A stretch of DNA of 64,000 nucleotides from JL08 sp039969355 (GCA_039969355.1 JBDVOA010000001.1:164990-228989), one strand, 5' to 3'; counted from the stretch's first letter, positions 17,344-26,689 are shown. The notes: a model not told the origin generated them from the letters alone. Made by a program: numbers and translations.

Positions 17344-17610
17344 ATGAATCTTACCAGTTTACTTGATCGTTCACTCATGTTTTCCAGTCCGCCACCGGGT
17401 TCAGTAAATGTCCGCATAGGGCAAACCGTCGAAGGGCCGGGGGGACGTTGGGTGCCATGCGCAACCGAGATATCTGTTGGCGTTTACTATTCGGGCCTCT
17501 TTGAGGTTGGGCCAGGTCGGAGGCAAGTGTGCGCCGCAAACCATCCCTTACCATGCGCTGATGAGGCGCTTTCGCGCGCGATTGAACTCGCTTCCTCTGC
17601 TGCAGCCTAA
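17344..17610 (+). CDS. Small orphan protein, paralogue of the gene at 18279-18533
   Basis: This is an 88-residue protein of unknown function. The ATG at 17344 is preceded by CAGGAG at good spacing. The middle segment SVNVRIGQ followed by GPGGRWVPCATEI aligns with SVLVYAGG followed by DDGGSWVPQVFEI in the small minus-strand gene at 18279-18533, and both end in a helix rich in Ala and Leu. No signal peptide or membrane segment is visible. An IS3-family remnant lies between the two. Confidence 0.55.
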   Translation: MNLTSLLDRSLMFSSPPPGSVNVRIGQTVEGPGGRWVPCATEISVGVYYSGLFEVGPGRRQVCAANHPLPCADEALSRAIELASSAAA

Positions 17611-17870
17611 AAAGCGATAGCTAAAGGATCGACTAGGTGAGCATCCTTTTGGGAGTTTGACACAGGCATCGGTAGGTCTCATCGCGACGTTGCAGACTTG
17701 AATGGCAATAGTTGGCATAGTGATCGCTTTGAGGTTTTTTGCCAAAATTCACGAGAGCCGAACTGATTTATTCATAGCTCGTATCCTTCTGCCGTTTCCT
17801 GCCAAGCGTTCATCCGATGATTCAATCAGCGGCCCACCGCCGCCCGGGAAGGAAGTCTTAGCTACCTGAC

Positions 17871-18137
17871 CTTTTGCGAGAGGAGCTGTTGAACGAAGAA
17901 TGGTTCGATAGTTCGGATGACGCCCGCTAGAAGCTGGCGCCATGGCGATATGATTACAACCAAGTCAGGCGACACTCATCGTTGGACAATCAAACACCCG
18001 CCGAAGCGCGACGTGCGCCTGAGCTATTTGAGGGCTCCGCGCAGGCCGCGGTTGCCCAAACTGAAACCGAGGAATACAAAATCGAAACCTGCAAACTCTC
18101 GTTATTAATAAGGGAGCCTTGGGGGCAAGTCAGATGA
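17871..18137 (+). pseudogene. IS3-family transposase (OrfB) C-terminal remnant
   Basis: Reading the plus strand from about 17871 gives RREELLNEEWFDSSDDAR, then an in-frame TAG at 17928-17930, then KLAPWRYDYNQVRRHSSLDNQTPAEARR and a tail with TETEEYKIE. This matches, from memory, the end of IS3-group DDE transposases (integrase-core tail NEHWF, WRRDYN, RPHSALGNQTPAE). Only the last 80 or so codons remain, they contain a stop, and no terminal inverted repeats were found. The element is dead. Confidence 0.8.
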
Positions 18138-18278
18138 ACATAGGATTTTCGTAGCGACGTCTTGCCGAAGTATGAACCGGATCACCCAAACTTGAAAAGT
18201 TTGCTGTGCGGATCGTGGCGCGGTTTTTGAGTTCAGCACTACGGCGGGCGCTGGCTTGTTCAATAGTGCACTGGATCG

Positions 18279-18533
18279 TCAAGCGGAGGCGAGGCGCGCA
18301 ATTTCGTCCGCAATAAGTTTTGCTTCGGTCAAATCAGTAAATTGCGTCTTGTGAACAACCGTACGTCCGCCGTTATTCTGAGGGGCAGCGCCACATTGGT
18401 ATTGTTGCGGACCTATCTCAAATACCTGCGGAACCCAGGAACCTCCATCGTCTTGTTTGGCTCCCCCGGCGTAAACCAAAACGGACCGCAATGGTTTGCA
18501 CTCATAGTCCATATTCAAAATCATCGACTGCAC
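18279..18533 (-). CDS. Small orphan protein, paralogue of the gene at 17344-17610
   Basis: This 84-residue protein has unknown function. A GTG start at 18533 is preceded by CTAAGG; an ATG at 18524 is an alternative. The middle reads SVLVYAGG, then GGSWVPQVFEIGPQQYQCG, and the C-terminus is an amphipathic helix (DLTEAKLIADEIARLASA). It shares the GG-x-WVP-x3-EI pattern with the protein at 17344-17610. No neighbours suggest a role. Confidence 0.5.
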   Translation of the reverse strand: MQSMILNMDYECKPLRSVLVYAGGAKQDDGGSWVPQVFEIGPQQYQCGAAPQNNGGRTVVHKTQFTDLTEAKLIADEIARLASA

Positions 18534-19395
18534 CCTTAGTTGAAATGGCTAAAAAGCTTTGTTGCAAGCATCATGCGATCTGATCAAAAAGAGCATAGGC
18601 TGCGCAATACACAAAGGCAGAGACGACACAATATTCTATAGCCTCAAGAACACTTTCCCAGAATTTCGGGGAGTGTCCTTTTCGAACGGCAAAAGGATCA
18701 TAGCTGCCATATTTGTCGATTTCATGCATGTTCTATACCTGTACTTCTCTTCACTACTCGACACTTTACCAACAACTTAAACACTCGTTACGCAAAAAAT
18801 TATACTCGTTACCATTACAAACTAGATTTTAGTACTCGTTACTAACTCGGACACGCCGAGAACTCGTCGATGGGACCTATTTGAGCCAAAGAACGATTCT
18901 GAACAATTCCCTATAATTTTAACTTGATGTGGCGATTTTTCATGCGGCACTGGATGATTTATCACCCATTTGTTTTGCCAGTGAAATCTTCCCGCTTTCG
19001 CAAGGTGAACTTTGGCGCGGGGCGCAGCGTACAACCGCATTTGTTGATGTAATAGAATTCAGGAGCCAAACAGACGACAAAACAAGTACCGTTCTGTAGT
19101 TCAGAACTATTTTGACAAGCGACAGCTTCTGACTACCTTATACCCCGAGATCGGCCACTCAGTTGAAATTTGACCTGTTGGTATTTTTGAAATTTCCGCT
19201 ACCGGGATGCGTTTCAAGCTCGATCTGCTGCGTCGCCGCAAAGCAGCTTCGAGCCCCAAGCGGAACTTGCTTCAAAAGGTGCAATGTTCAAAGATGGCGT
19301 ATTAATATGAGACGCCTCGAAACCGATTGGGCGTACTTTCGATCATGCAAGTACTTTTAATTTGAGCGTAGTTCAACCGCTGAGCCAGGGGGCAC
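18534..19395. other. Long non-coding stretch with direct repeats
   Basis: No gene could be supported over about 860 bases. It contains three copies of ACTCGTTAC, listed separately. The upstream region of the TPR gene lies at its right end. Confidence 0.4.
18783..18842. repeat. Three direct copies of ACTCGTTAC
   Basis: Exact ACTCGTTAC occurs at 18783-18791, 18804-18812 and 18834-18842, so the start-to-start distances are 21 and 30 bases, close to whole helical turns. A weaker ACTCG piece follows near 18845. The spacing resembles an array of protein-binding sites, but no regulated gene is adjacent. Confidence 0.7.
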
Positions 19396-21057
19396 ATGGA
19401 ATATTACAACATCGACGTCTATGAGCGGCGCGTGACCACTTCGTCACCCAAAGCACAATTGTGGTTCAATCGGGGGCTGATCTGGACCAATGCCTATTTT
19501 CACGATGAGGCGGTGGCCTGCTATCACCGCGCGCTCGAGGCCGATCCGCGATGCGCGATGGCCTATTGGGGCGTCGCTTACGCAGCAGGCCCGAACTACA
19601 ATATGCCGTGGGAGCGGCGGGATGCGAAGATGCGCAATGATACCGCGAAATCCTGCTTTTCAGCAACACGCGAGGCGCTTGCGTTAATCGATAAGGTAAC
19701 GCCATTTGAACGCGCGATGATAGAAGCATTGCCTTCTAGATTTCCTCAGCCAGAGCCAGGAGATTTCGACGTAATGCGGGGATGGAACGACGACTTCGCG
19801 AATGCAATGCGCAATGTGTACAAAGCGTTTCCGGGTGATCTCGACGTCGCGTGCATTTTTGTCGAGGCAATCATGAACCGAACTCCATGGAAAATGTGGG
19901 ACCAAGCCACCGGATCTGTAGCGGCCGGAGCCGGTACAACAGAGGCGCAACGCGTACTCGAAGGAATGTTCGATCAATACGTTGATGCATGGACCCATCC
20001 AGGCCTCCTTCATCTGTACGTGCATCTGATGGAAATGTCGCCGACTCCGGAAAAGGCACTGAAGGCAGGTGACGCCTTGCGAGAACTGGTGCCGGATGCC
20101 GGGCATTTGATGCACATGCCTACTCACATTGATGTTCAGTGCGGATACTATCAAGATGTCTTTCGCTGGAATTGGGAGGCCACCCAGGTTGATCGCAAGG
20201 CGTTAGAGAGCATGGGCGTTTACACGCTCTATACCGGATACCGTATCCACAACTACCATTTCGCTGTCTACGGAGCGATGTTCCTCGGCCAGTATGAGCC
20301 GGCGATGCGTGCGGCTCGGGAACTGGTGGACGTCACGCCGGAAGAATTGCTTAGGGTCGAATCGCCACCGTTTGCCACATTTTTTGAAAGTTATTTTGCC
20401 CTCTGGGTTCACGTCATGATCCGTTTCGGAAAATGGCACGAACTTGTCGCCGAGCCGCTTCCCGACGACACAGGGTTATGGGCGAACCTGACTGCAACAC
20501 TACACTATGCCAAAGGAGTAGCCCATGCCGCTCTGGGTGACGTGCAGGAAGCGGAAGCCCAGCAGACCAAATTTCTAGCTGCACGTGACGCCATGCCTGA
20601 GGATCGCCGACTACACAACGTTTTGTGCCTAGACCAATTGACCGTCGCTAAGGCGATGCTGGAGGGGGAGATTGAGTACCGTAAAGGCAACTACGACCTT
20701 GCCTTTAAGAATCTACGTGACGCCGTCAAACTTGAAGACGGGCTTCCTTATGATGAGCCTTGGGGGTGGATGCAACCGACACGCCATGCGCTTGGAGCAC
20801 TTCTCCTTGAACAGGGTCACGTGAAAGAAGCAGAAATGGTTTATCGAGAAGACCTTGGTCTAGGGGGCAATCTGAGCCGAGCGCAAATCCACCCGGATAA
20901 TGTCTGGAGCCTGAGAGGACTCAACGATTGTTTGAGTGCGCGAGGAATAGAAGATAGCCTAGAAGCTCGCCTGATCAGACAGAAACTTGAGCTCGCCGAG
21001 GCGCGTGCAGATGGCGAAGTCGGCGCATCCTGTTTCTGCGCACAAGCAGCCCAATAG
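19396..21057 (+). CDS. Tetratricopeptide-repeat protein, 553 residues
   Basis: This soluble protein is built of TPR-like helix pairs. The first is at about residues 20-55 (AQLWFNRGLIWTNAYFHDEAVACYHRALEADP), followed by CAMAYWGVAYAAGPNYNMPWE; further repeats lie near 365-400 and 420-490. From memory, a family with this NRGL-x-W, EAVACYHRALEADP and GPNYN arrangement is widespread in bacteria and has no known enzyme activity. The His-rich middle part (LHLYVHLMEMSP, HLMHMPTHIDVQCGYY) is conserved-looking and could bind metal. The C-terminus ends CFCAQAAQ. No signal peptide. The gene is alone in its surroundings, with GGGGG upstream of the ATG. Confidence 0.8.
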   Translation: MEYYNIDVYERRVTTSSPKAQLWFNRGLIWTNAYFHDEAVACYHRALEADPRCAMAYWGVAYAAGPNYNMPWERRDAKMRNDTAKSCFSATREALALIDKVTPFERAMIEALPSRFPQPEPGDFDVMRGWNDDFANAMRNVYKAFPGDLDVACIFVEAIMNRTPWKMWDQATGSVAAGAGTTEAQRVLEGMFDQYVDAWTHPGLLHLYVHLMEMSPTPEKALKAGDALRELVPDAGHLMHMPTHIDVQCGYYQDVFRWNWEATQVDRKALESMGVYTLYTGYRIHNYHFAVYGAMFLGQYEPAMRAARELVDVTPEELLRVESPPFATFFESYFALWVHVMIRFGKWHELVAEPLPDDTGLWANLTATLHYAKGVAHAALGDVQEAEAQQTKFLAARDAMPEDRRLHNVLCLDQLTVAKAMLEGEIEYRKGNYDLAFKNLRDAVKLEDGLPYDEPWGWMQPTRHALGALLLEQGHVKEAEMVYREDLGLGGNLSRAQIHPDNVWSLRGLNDCLSARGIEDSLEARLIRQKLELAEARADGEVGASCFCAQAAQ

Positions 21058-21432
21058 AAAGTGCGAGGCCAACTCTTAGGCAATAAATCTCAAGCAATAG
21101 AGTACCGATTTCAGATTTGTCCGTGACTCGGAACAAGAGGACATGAAGCTCGCTGCGACTGAAACGAAAGGCCGCTTGTCGATTTCAAGTGTTGCTAATG
21201 GCTTCGATCGATATTGCTGCCGCAAGTGCGAACGTAAATGCCGAAGCACTCCCCTCTTTAGATGCAAAGATAAAACGTTGGGAATTGTTCCTCCGGCTTT
21301 AGGGTCAGGTCTCGACGTTTGGCGCGGTTCTACATAGGTAAGAAATGGACCGCAAAAAGGACATTAGCCTGCCTCAGAATAGGCCAGTTGCCCTCTCATT
21401 TTTCATCAACGAAAGATTGGATAACCAAACCT
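21058..21432. other. Non-coding stretch after the TPR gene
   Basis: No supported gene or RNA was found. Confidence 0.35.
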
Positions 21433-21627
21433 ATGACAATTCCCACATGCCTCCTCAGAGGACTGCTAAGCTTAATTTGCTTTTTGATCGCATTTTTTGT
21501 AATGGATTACGGTTTTCTGTCAGCCTGGGCACTCTATCTGGCAATTGAAATGAGTACTATTATGTGGGTCAAAGGCTGGGCGTTGCTGACAATCAAGTCT
21601 CGTGAAGCCGAAATCCAAATCGACTGA
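21433..21627 (+). CDS. Possible small membrane protein
   Basis: This would be a 64-residue protein with two hydrophobic segments (LLSLICFLIAFFVMDYGF and then ALYLAIEMSTIMWVKGWAL) and a charged tail. The ATG at 21433 was chosen because the hydrophobic part starts soon after it; a frame extension to 21319 adds nothing recognisable. There is no clear ribosome-binding site, so this may not be a real gene. Confidence 0.35.
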   Translation: MTIPTCLLRGLLSLICFLIAFFVMDYGFLSAWALYLAIEMSTIMWVKGWALLTIKSREAEIQID

Positions 21628-21854
21628 ACCTACCAATGGAATTATTGTCCACGTGTTCCTACGTCAGGCTGGAGCTTTGACGCAGTCAATGAGCTCACGC
21701 CGACAGAATTGACTGGCTCGCGGCGAGCAACAATCATCAGGCCTCTGTCCTCAAGCGGTTTTTGAAGCCCCTGGCCTTCGTCCGTAGAATTATTCAAAAA
21801 AGTCTAACCTAAGGACTCTCATAGGCTGTTATTGCCTTGTAAAGTCGCAGTGCA

Positions 21855-23474
21855 TCAGCGCGTCGCAAGGTGCTCAAACAAAAGCGCAACAGCTTCAGCA
21901 CCTGGATCGTTGTGACCGGCCAGATTCTCGGCTGAGACATAGCTGGCCCTTCCGGCTTTTGCTTGCGTGATACCTGACGTTGCGTCTGCGCCACGTCTCG
22001 CCGCTTTGGCCGCTGCTTCCAACCCTCGTGGCAAAGCTTCTAGCGCTGGCATTAATGCATCAATCATCGTGCGGTCACCGGGTACTGCGCCGCCAACATT
22101 TTGAATGCGGTCCAACCCTGCCCTCAGCGCCGTAACGGTGTTGCCGCTTTCGGCGGCATCTCCTGCGGCGGCAAAGAAAATCGCCAGAAGTACCCCAGAA
22201 GACCCCCCCATCGATTGACTTAGTTCGCTGCCGATACTGCGGAAAAGCTGAGGCATATCCGCTAGCGGAAGACGGTCAAGGGCACCCATCAGAGCGACCG
22301 CCGCTGTTGCAACGGTTGAGCCAGTATCGCCGTCTCCTGATTTTGCATCCAACCCGTTCAACACCGATTCCGCATCCTTTAATGCGCTGCATCCGGACTC
22401 GATTGTTGCCCGGACAGCGGCATTTTCTGATGCTCCGTAGGTTATTGGCGCCATGCCTTCGGGCATTGGCAAAACTTCAATTTCGGACACTTGCTGACAC
22501 CCAGGCCAGGCTATGGGTCCGACTGAAGATTTCATCGCATCGAGCCGCTCTGCGTTTACTGGCAATAGCGACAAGGAAAACCCGTGCATATCAAGTGACG
22601 TCATCAGCGACGCAGGCCCGACGACATGCGTGATCCGAGCGCCGATCCGGGATCTACACAGCTCTTCTGTCAACACCGACATCTCAAGTGGAGTCGCACC
22701 ACCAAGGTTGTTCAAGAGCGCCACATGGTCGCCATCGCCTAAACCCATTGCCAATCGATCCACCACCATTTCCATCGCGCGGCGTGCACCTTCAAACTCG
22801 ACCTGCTCAACACCCGGTTCGCCGTGGATTCCAAGGCCTAGTTCTGCTTTACCGCGCCCAATCCGATCCTCTTTCGCAGAGCCGGGAACCGTGCAGGTGT
22901 CAATCGACATCCCTATGGAGCTAACGTCGCCTATCACTTGGTTCGCCACAGTTGTGACGCTATCCAAATCGCCGCCACTCTCCGCCAATGCTCCGGCAAT
23001 CTTGTGCACAAACAACGTTCCGGCCACGCCGCGCGGCTGTGCGATGTCCGGCAGAGCAACATCATCATCCACAACCACCATTGATACCTTGCGCCCCAAC
23101 TCGCGCGCCCTTTCTGCCGCCAAGCCAAAGTTCAGACGGTCCCCGGTGTAGTTCTTGACGATCAACAGGCAGCCTGGGTCTCCTGTTACAGCCAGAATAC
23201 CGGCCAGCACCGCATCAGCAGAAGGTGAAGCAAACACGTCACCGCACACCGCAGCAGTCAGCATGCCTTTGCCGACAAAGCCCGCATGCGCCGGTTCGTG
23301 ACCGGATCCTCCACCCGACACCAGAGCAACTTTCGTCTTATCCCAGTCCGAGCGCACAACTACTTTGATGTGTGGATAACCGTCGAGCCGTGCCAATTTG
23401 CCTTTGGCAATTCGCAATGCACCGTCTATCGCTTCGGTCACTAGCGCGTCGCGGGTATTTATGAACTGAGCCAC
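21855..23474 (-). CDS. Fused DhaK-DhaL dihydroxyacetone/erythrulose-type kinase
   Basis: This is a 539-residue ATP-dependent ketose kinase with the single-chain DAK1-DAK2 layout. The DhaK domain (residues 1-330) has GGGSGHEP at 54-61 and the substrate-binding histidine at 217 in GIHGEPG. The DhaL domain (about 345-539) has the nucleotide-binding GDGDTGSTVATA. Both active sites look intact. In mycobacterial and rhizobial tetritol pathways such kinases phosphorylate L-erythrulose or dihydroxyacetone and lie beside TIM-like and RpiB-like isomerases. The remnants of exactly those genes follow here at 23562-24472. The GTG start is preceded by GGAGA. It is divergent from the remnant. Confidence 0.88.
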   Translation of the reverse strand: MAQFINTRDALVTEAIDGALRIAKGKLARLDGYPHIKVVVRSDWDKTKVALVSGGGSGHEPAHAGFVGKGMLTAAVCGDVFASPSADAVLAGILAVTGDPGCLLIVKNYTGDRLNFGLAAERARELGRKVSMVVVDDDVALPDIAQPRGVAGTLFVHKIAGALAESGGDLDSVTTVANQVIGDVSSIGMSIDTCTVPGSAKEDRIGRGKAELGLGIHGEPGVEQVEFEGARRAMEMVVDRLAMGLGDGDHVALLNNLGGATPLEMSVLTEELCRSRIGARITHVVGPASLMTSLDMHGFSLSLLPVNAERLDAMKSSVGPIAWPGCQQVSEIEVLPMPEGMAPITYGASENAAVRATIESGCSALKDAESVLNGLDAKSGDGDTGSTVATAAVALMGALDRLPLADMPQLFRSIGSELSQSMGGSSGVLLAIFFAAAGDAAESGNTVTALRAGLDRIQNVGGAVPGDRTMIDALMPALEALPRGLEAAAKAARRGADATSGITQAKAGRASYVSAENLAGHNDPGAEAVALLFEHLATR

Positions 23475-23561
23475 ATTTTATCTCCATAGTCCTGTATCTG
23501 TCGCGATGCATGTTGAGTAAACTCGCAAACGAACGCAAGTATTGGCCGAATTGGGGTGAAA

Positions 23562-24341
23562 ATGGTGCAGATGGCAGTTGCATCGGCCGAACCGACCATC
23601 TGGATCGGCACCGGTTGGAAAATGAATAAAACCCTCGCTTAGGCACGTGCCTTTGCCGATACCCTCTCTTCCGAGAACGGAAGCATCAACCCTCGCGTTC
23701 AGCGCTTCGTTCCGCCGCCGCACACACTGTTGCGCGAAGTCTGCGCGTGGCTGTCGCACCTAGACGTAATTGTCGGTGCTCAAAACATGCATTGGCAGGA
23801 CGAGGGTCCCTGGACGGGGGAAATCTCGGCCCCGATGCTTCTTGACTGCGGCGTAAACTTTGTTGAGCTTGGCCATTCAGAGCGCCGCACTCATTTTGTC
23901 GAAACAGATCACACCATCAGGATGAAGGTGTCCGCTGCTCTGAAGCATGGGCTTACTCCGCTGATCTGTGTCGGAGAAAAGGCCGGGCAAATCAACCAGG
24001 CCGATGCAGTCTTGGAGCAACAAGTGCGATCTGCGCTGGTGCATGCACCACGGGGGAGCGAGCTACTCATCGCATACGAACCCGCCTGGGCCATTGGTAA
24101 AGAGGGCGTCGCTGCAGAACCTGAATACGCTGACGCACGCCAAGCGCGAATCAAATCAGTCGCCGAAGACATGCTCGAAATTTCAACACCCAGTCTCTAC
24201 GGCGGTAGTGTCGATGCTGACAATTGCGCCCAATTCATAGGGCAACCCGCTGTTGATGGGCTATTCATCGGACGGGCGGCTTGGCCCATGACACGTACTC
24301 TGCCGAGCGCGCCGCGCTTTCAAATAACGCGCAAGTGCTGA
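23562..24341 (+). pseudogene. Triose-phosphate-isomerase-like gene (LerI/EryH type), broken
   Basis: The plus-strand frame from 23562 reads MVQMAVASAEPTIWIGTGWK, the start of a TIM, and continues MNKTLA until an in-frame TAG at 23640-23642. After the stop the frame resumes ARAFADTL and runs through the TIM landmarks VGAQNMHW, VELGHSERR with the catalytic His, YEPAWAIG with the catalytic Glu, and LYGGSVDADN. At about 24281 the frame leaves the TIM sequence (after FIGRAAW) and runs out at 24341. In normal genes the last 20 or so residues follow here. The gene is therefore interrupted near the start and truncated at the end. Confidence 0.85.
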
Positions 24342-24472
24342 CGATGGGTGCGCGTGTCATCGGTCCGGAACTTGCTAAATCAGTCGTCGACGCGTGGCTG
24401 GCACAGCGGTTCGACCCAAAAGGCCGGTCAGCCGAGAACGTCAGAGCTATTAACGCGCTCGAGCAACCGTAG
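24279..24472 (+). pseudogene. Ribose-5-phosphate-isomerase-B-like gene (EryI/DerI type), 3' remnant
   Basis: In a second plus-strand frame, about 64 residues match the C-terminal half of RpiB-type isomerases: AHDTYSAERAALSNNAQVL, TMGARVIGPELAKSVVDAWL, and a tail with RFDPKGRSAENV. The N-terminal half is missing. The piece begins exactly where the TIM-like frame ends, around the shared sequence GCTTGG, as if a deletion removed the end of one gene and the start of the next. No start codon or ribosome-binding site is suitable. The stop at 24470-24472 abuts the stop of the leftward dhaL gene. Confidence 0.82.
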
Positions 24473-25096
24473 TCAGTCGCGGACAAGCGAATTGGCCATG
24501 GACCGCAGCATCAGTGCCGCCGAGACAGCGCCGGGATCCTTGTGACCGATTGAGCGTGCTCCAAGACGCGCAGCACGTCCCATCCTAGCCTCAAGCCCTG
24601 TTGTGGCATCCGCCCCCGTTTCCGCAGCATCGGCGGCTAACGAGAAAACCTCCACTGCCGTTTTACCTGTCGCTTGTGTTGCCGCGTCTGCCGCTGGTTG
24701 CCACGCATCCAACATCGTCTTGTCGCCAACATTTGCCTTTCCACGCGCTGCAATTCCTTCGGCCATTGCTACTACAAGGCGCGAGGCGTCTCCGTCTTCG
24801 AGCCGGTCCTTTCCTTTTACCGCCATGCCGGCCCGCATAAATGCTGTCGCATAGAGGGGGCCCGAGGATGCACCTACGGCATTCAGGAATGCCTTGGCGG
24901 ACTCATTAAAAACATCCGTTGTTGTGGCCCCATCCATTGCAGCCACGGCCTCACGGACGGCGCCGAATCCCCCAGCCATGGCGATACCGTGGTCGGCATC
25001 GCCGATTTTTCCATCCAAAGCACAGAGATCATCGCGGGCCGCATCCATCGCGTCCGCAACCGTCATCATCATCTTCCTTATGTCATCGCCTGTCAT
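24473..25096 (-). CDS. dhaL: DhaL-type kinase subunit
   Basis: This 207-residue nucleotide-binding subunit belongs to a split dihydroxyacetone-type kinase. The phosphate- and magnesium-binding motif IGDADHGIAMAGGF is at residues 31-44, and the second half shows GKANVGDKTMLDAW and DATTGLEARMGRAARLG, all typical of DhaL. It transfers phosphate to the ketose bound by DhaK. The start lies three bases after the dhaK stop, so both are made together. Whether ATP or a phosphotransferase protein (DhaM) is the donor cannot be told. No dhaM is seen, so ATP is more likely. Confidence 0.88.
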   Translation of the reverse strand: MTGDDIRKMMMTVADAMDAARDDLCALDGKIGDADHGIAMAGGFGAVREAVAAMDGATTTDVFNESAKAFLNAVGASSGPLYATAFMRAGMAVKGKDRLEDGDASRLVVAMAEGIAARGKANVGDKTMLDAWQPAADAATQATGKTAVEVFSLAADAAETGADATTGLEARMGRAARLGARSIGHKDPGAVSAALMLRSMANSLVRD

Positions 25097-25099
25097 CCC

Positions 25100-26113
25100 T
25101 CAGACCACCCGAAACATGGCACAATGACAGGGACGATCGATCAAGCGTTGAAGCTCGTCGTCCAGATGCATGCACGTCACTGAGGCACCCGCCATCTCAA
25201 GCGAGGTGCAATAGTTTCCGACCCAGGTGGCATGGGTTTCCAAACCCGCCCCTGCCAGACGCGCTTGGACGCGGCGGTTCATGATATAAAGCTCCATTAG
25301 CGGAGTCGCGCCGAGGCCATTGACCAAAACGGCCACGCGATCTCCACTTTTCGCGTCCATCTCCTCGAATATTCGGTCTATCATTTCGTCAACGATCACA
25401 TCTGCCGGTTTTAAGGGCCCACGCGCGATACCGGGTTCACCGTGAATTCCCATGCCGATTTCCATTTCGCCTCTCGGCAGATCGAAATTCCACCGGCGGG
25501 TTTGCGGTAATGAACACGGCGATAGCGCAACTCCCATCGTATAAGTGCGTGAATTTGCGTGCCGTGCAACGCGCTCAACATCGTCGAGGCTCATCATCTC
25601 ATCTGCTGCCGCACCCGCTGCCTTGAAGATGAAGAAGTTCCCAGCAACCCCCCGACGAGCCTCGATCTTGTCGCGGGGGGCTGAGGCGACGTCATCCGTC
25701 GTCAGAACTGTCCTCACTTCGATATCGTCCATCGCCGCCATTTCGGCTGCCATGTCGAAATTCATAACATCACCGGCATAGTTGCCATACATGAACAGAA
25801 CTCCGGCACCGCCATTAACCTCTTGAACACAGGCCAAAGCAGGATCTGGTGGGGGAGACGCAAAAACATTCCCGATTGCGGCCGCATCGGCCAGACCCTG
25901 TCCAACGAACCCGACGAAAGTGGGCTCGTGCCCTGAACCGCCACCTATCATAAGGCCCACCTTGCCGGGCCTCGGCCCATTCTGCGCAATAATTGCCCGG
26001 CCAGACACCTCAGACACCCGCAATGTGTCTGAGTGCGCCAGCAAAATACCTTCCAGCATCTCGTCAACGGCATCATTGCCGTCGTTGATAATCTTCTGAG
26101 TCTGCACCGGCAT
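25100..26113 (-). CDS. dhaK: DhaK-type kinase substrate-binding subunit
   Basis: This 337-residue subunit binds the ketose covalently through a histidine. GGGSGHEP is at residues 57-64, and the substrate His224 lies in GIHGEPG. SPCSLPQTR near 199-206 is also typical. It differs clearly from the DhaK half of the fused kinase at 21855-23474, so the two are not recent copies and may phosphorylate different substrates. It sits between the mutarotase gene (44 bp upstream) and dhaL. Confidence 0.88.
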   Translation of the reverse strand: MPVQTQKIINDGNDAVDEMLEGILLAHSDTLRVSEVSGRAIIAQNGPRPGKVGLMIGGGSGHEPTFVGFVGQGLADAAAIGNVFASPPPDPALACVQEVNGGAGVLFMYGNYAGDVMNFDMAAEMAAMDDIEVRTVLTTDDVASAPRDKIEARRGVAGNFFIFKAAGAAADEMMSLDDVERVARHANSRTYTMGVALSPCSLPQTRRWNFDLPRGEMEIGMGIHGEPGIARGPLKPADVIVDEMIDRIFEEMDAKSGDRVAVLVNGLGATPLMELYIMNRRVQARLAGAGLETHATWVGNYCTSLEMAGASVTCMHLDDELQRLIDRPCHCAMFRVV

Positions 26114-26157
26114 GACCTCCCATATTCACTCTATAAAATCCTAGGTTTGCGAAGGGG

Positions 26158-26592
26158 TCAATTGGGCGGCACCACGCCTTTCGACAATATGATGTTGCCA
26201 TACAATCGGGTTTCCGCAGTCTGCACGACACAATATGCCTTCCTTGCCTCCACATAAAATGCATGGCGCTCCACACCGCGCACTTTGGCTGGTTTATCAG
26301 CGGTGTCGTCGATTATCGTCTGGAATTCTGCCACGATGTCTGGAACAGTCCCTGGGTCGCCAACGACTTGCATAGTACGGGCGGGTGCATCGACATACGA
26401 ATCAAGTGGCATCACCGTCAGGATCGCTTTCAGCGCCTCTGTGGCATCGATCCCGGCCAGCCGTTCGATTCGCTCCCCGCAACTCTCGGCCGGGAAATTT
26501 GCATCTGTGATCACCAACTCATCGCCATGTCCCATCGCCTTAAGGTGACGTAACAAATCAGGTGTTAGGATATTTGGAATTCCAATCAGCAT
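26158..26592 (-). CDS. RbsD/FucU-family sugar mutarotase
   Basis: This is a 144-residue cytoplasmic protein. MLIGIPNILTPDLLRHLKAMGHGDELVITDANFPAESCG carries the catalytic His and Asp of the family, and the end reads YCVVQTAETRLYGNIILSKGV with the conserved Tyr-Gly-Asn. FucU/RbsD proteins speed the interconversion of sugar anomers. The presence of a mutarotase suggests that the substrate, or an intermediate, forms a ring. It is the first gene of the leftward mutarotase-dhaK-dhaL unit and is divergent from the LacI-type regulator gene across a 97-bp gap with a palindrome. Confidence 0.88.
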   Translation of the reverse strand: MLIGIPNILTPDLLRHLKAMGHGDELVITDANFPAESCGERIERLAGIDATEALKAILTVMPLDSYVDAPARTMQVVGDPGTVPDIVAEFQTIIDDTADKPAKVRGVERHAFYVEARKAYCVVQTAETRLYGNIILSKGVVPPN

Positions 26593-26635
26593 TTTATTTC
26601 CCTTTTCTTAAGGCCGAGACACCGCAGTCTGCAAA

Positions 26636-26655
26636 AATGATTGACGTACATCATT
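26636..26655. promoter_or_regulatory. Palindromic candidate operator between fucU-type and lacI-type genes
   Basis: The 20 bases at 26636-26655 have outer arms AATGAT and ATCATT and a central ACGT. Sixteen of the 20 positions are symmetric. A central CG and this size are typical of LacI-family operators, and the site lies about 35 bases before the regulator gene and 44 bases before the mutarotase gene. Auto-control by the LacI-type protein is inferred. Confidence 0.5.
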
Positions 26656-26689
26656 ATATACCTCAGTCTTTTCGGCAAGGGGAGGATGA

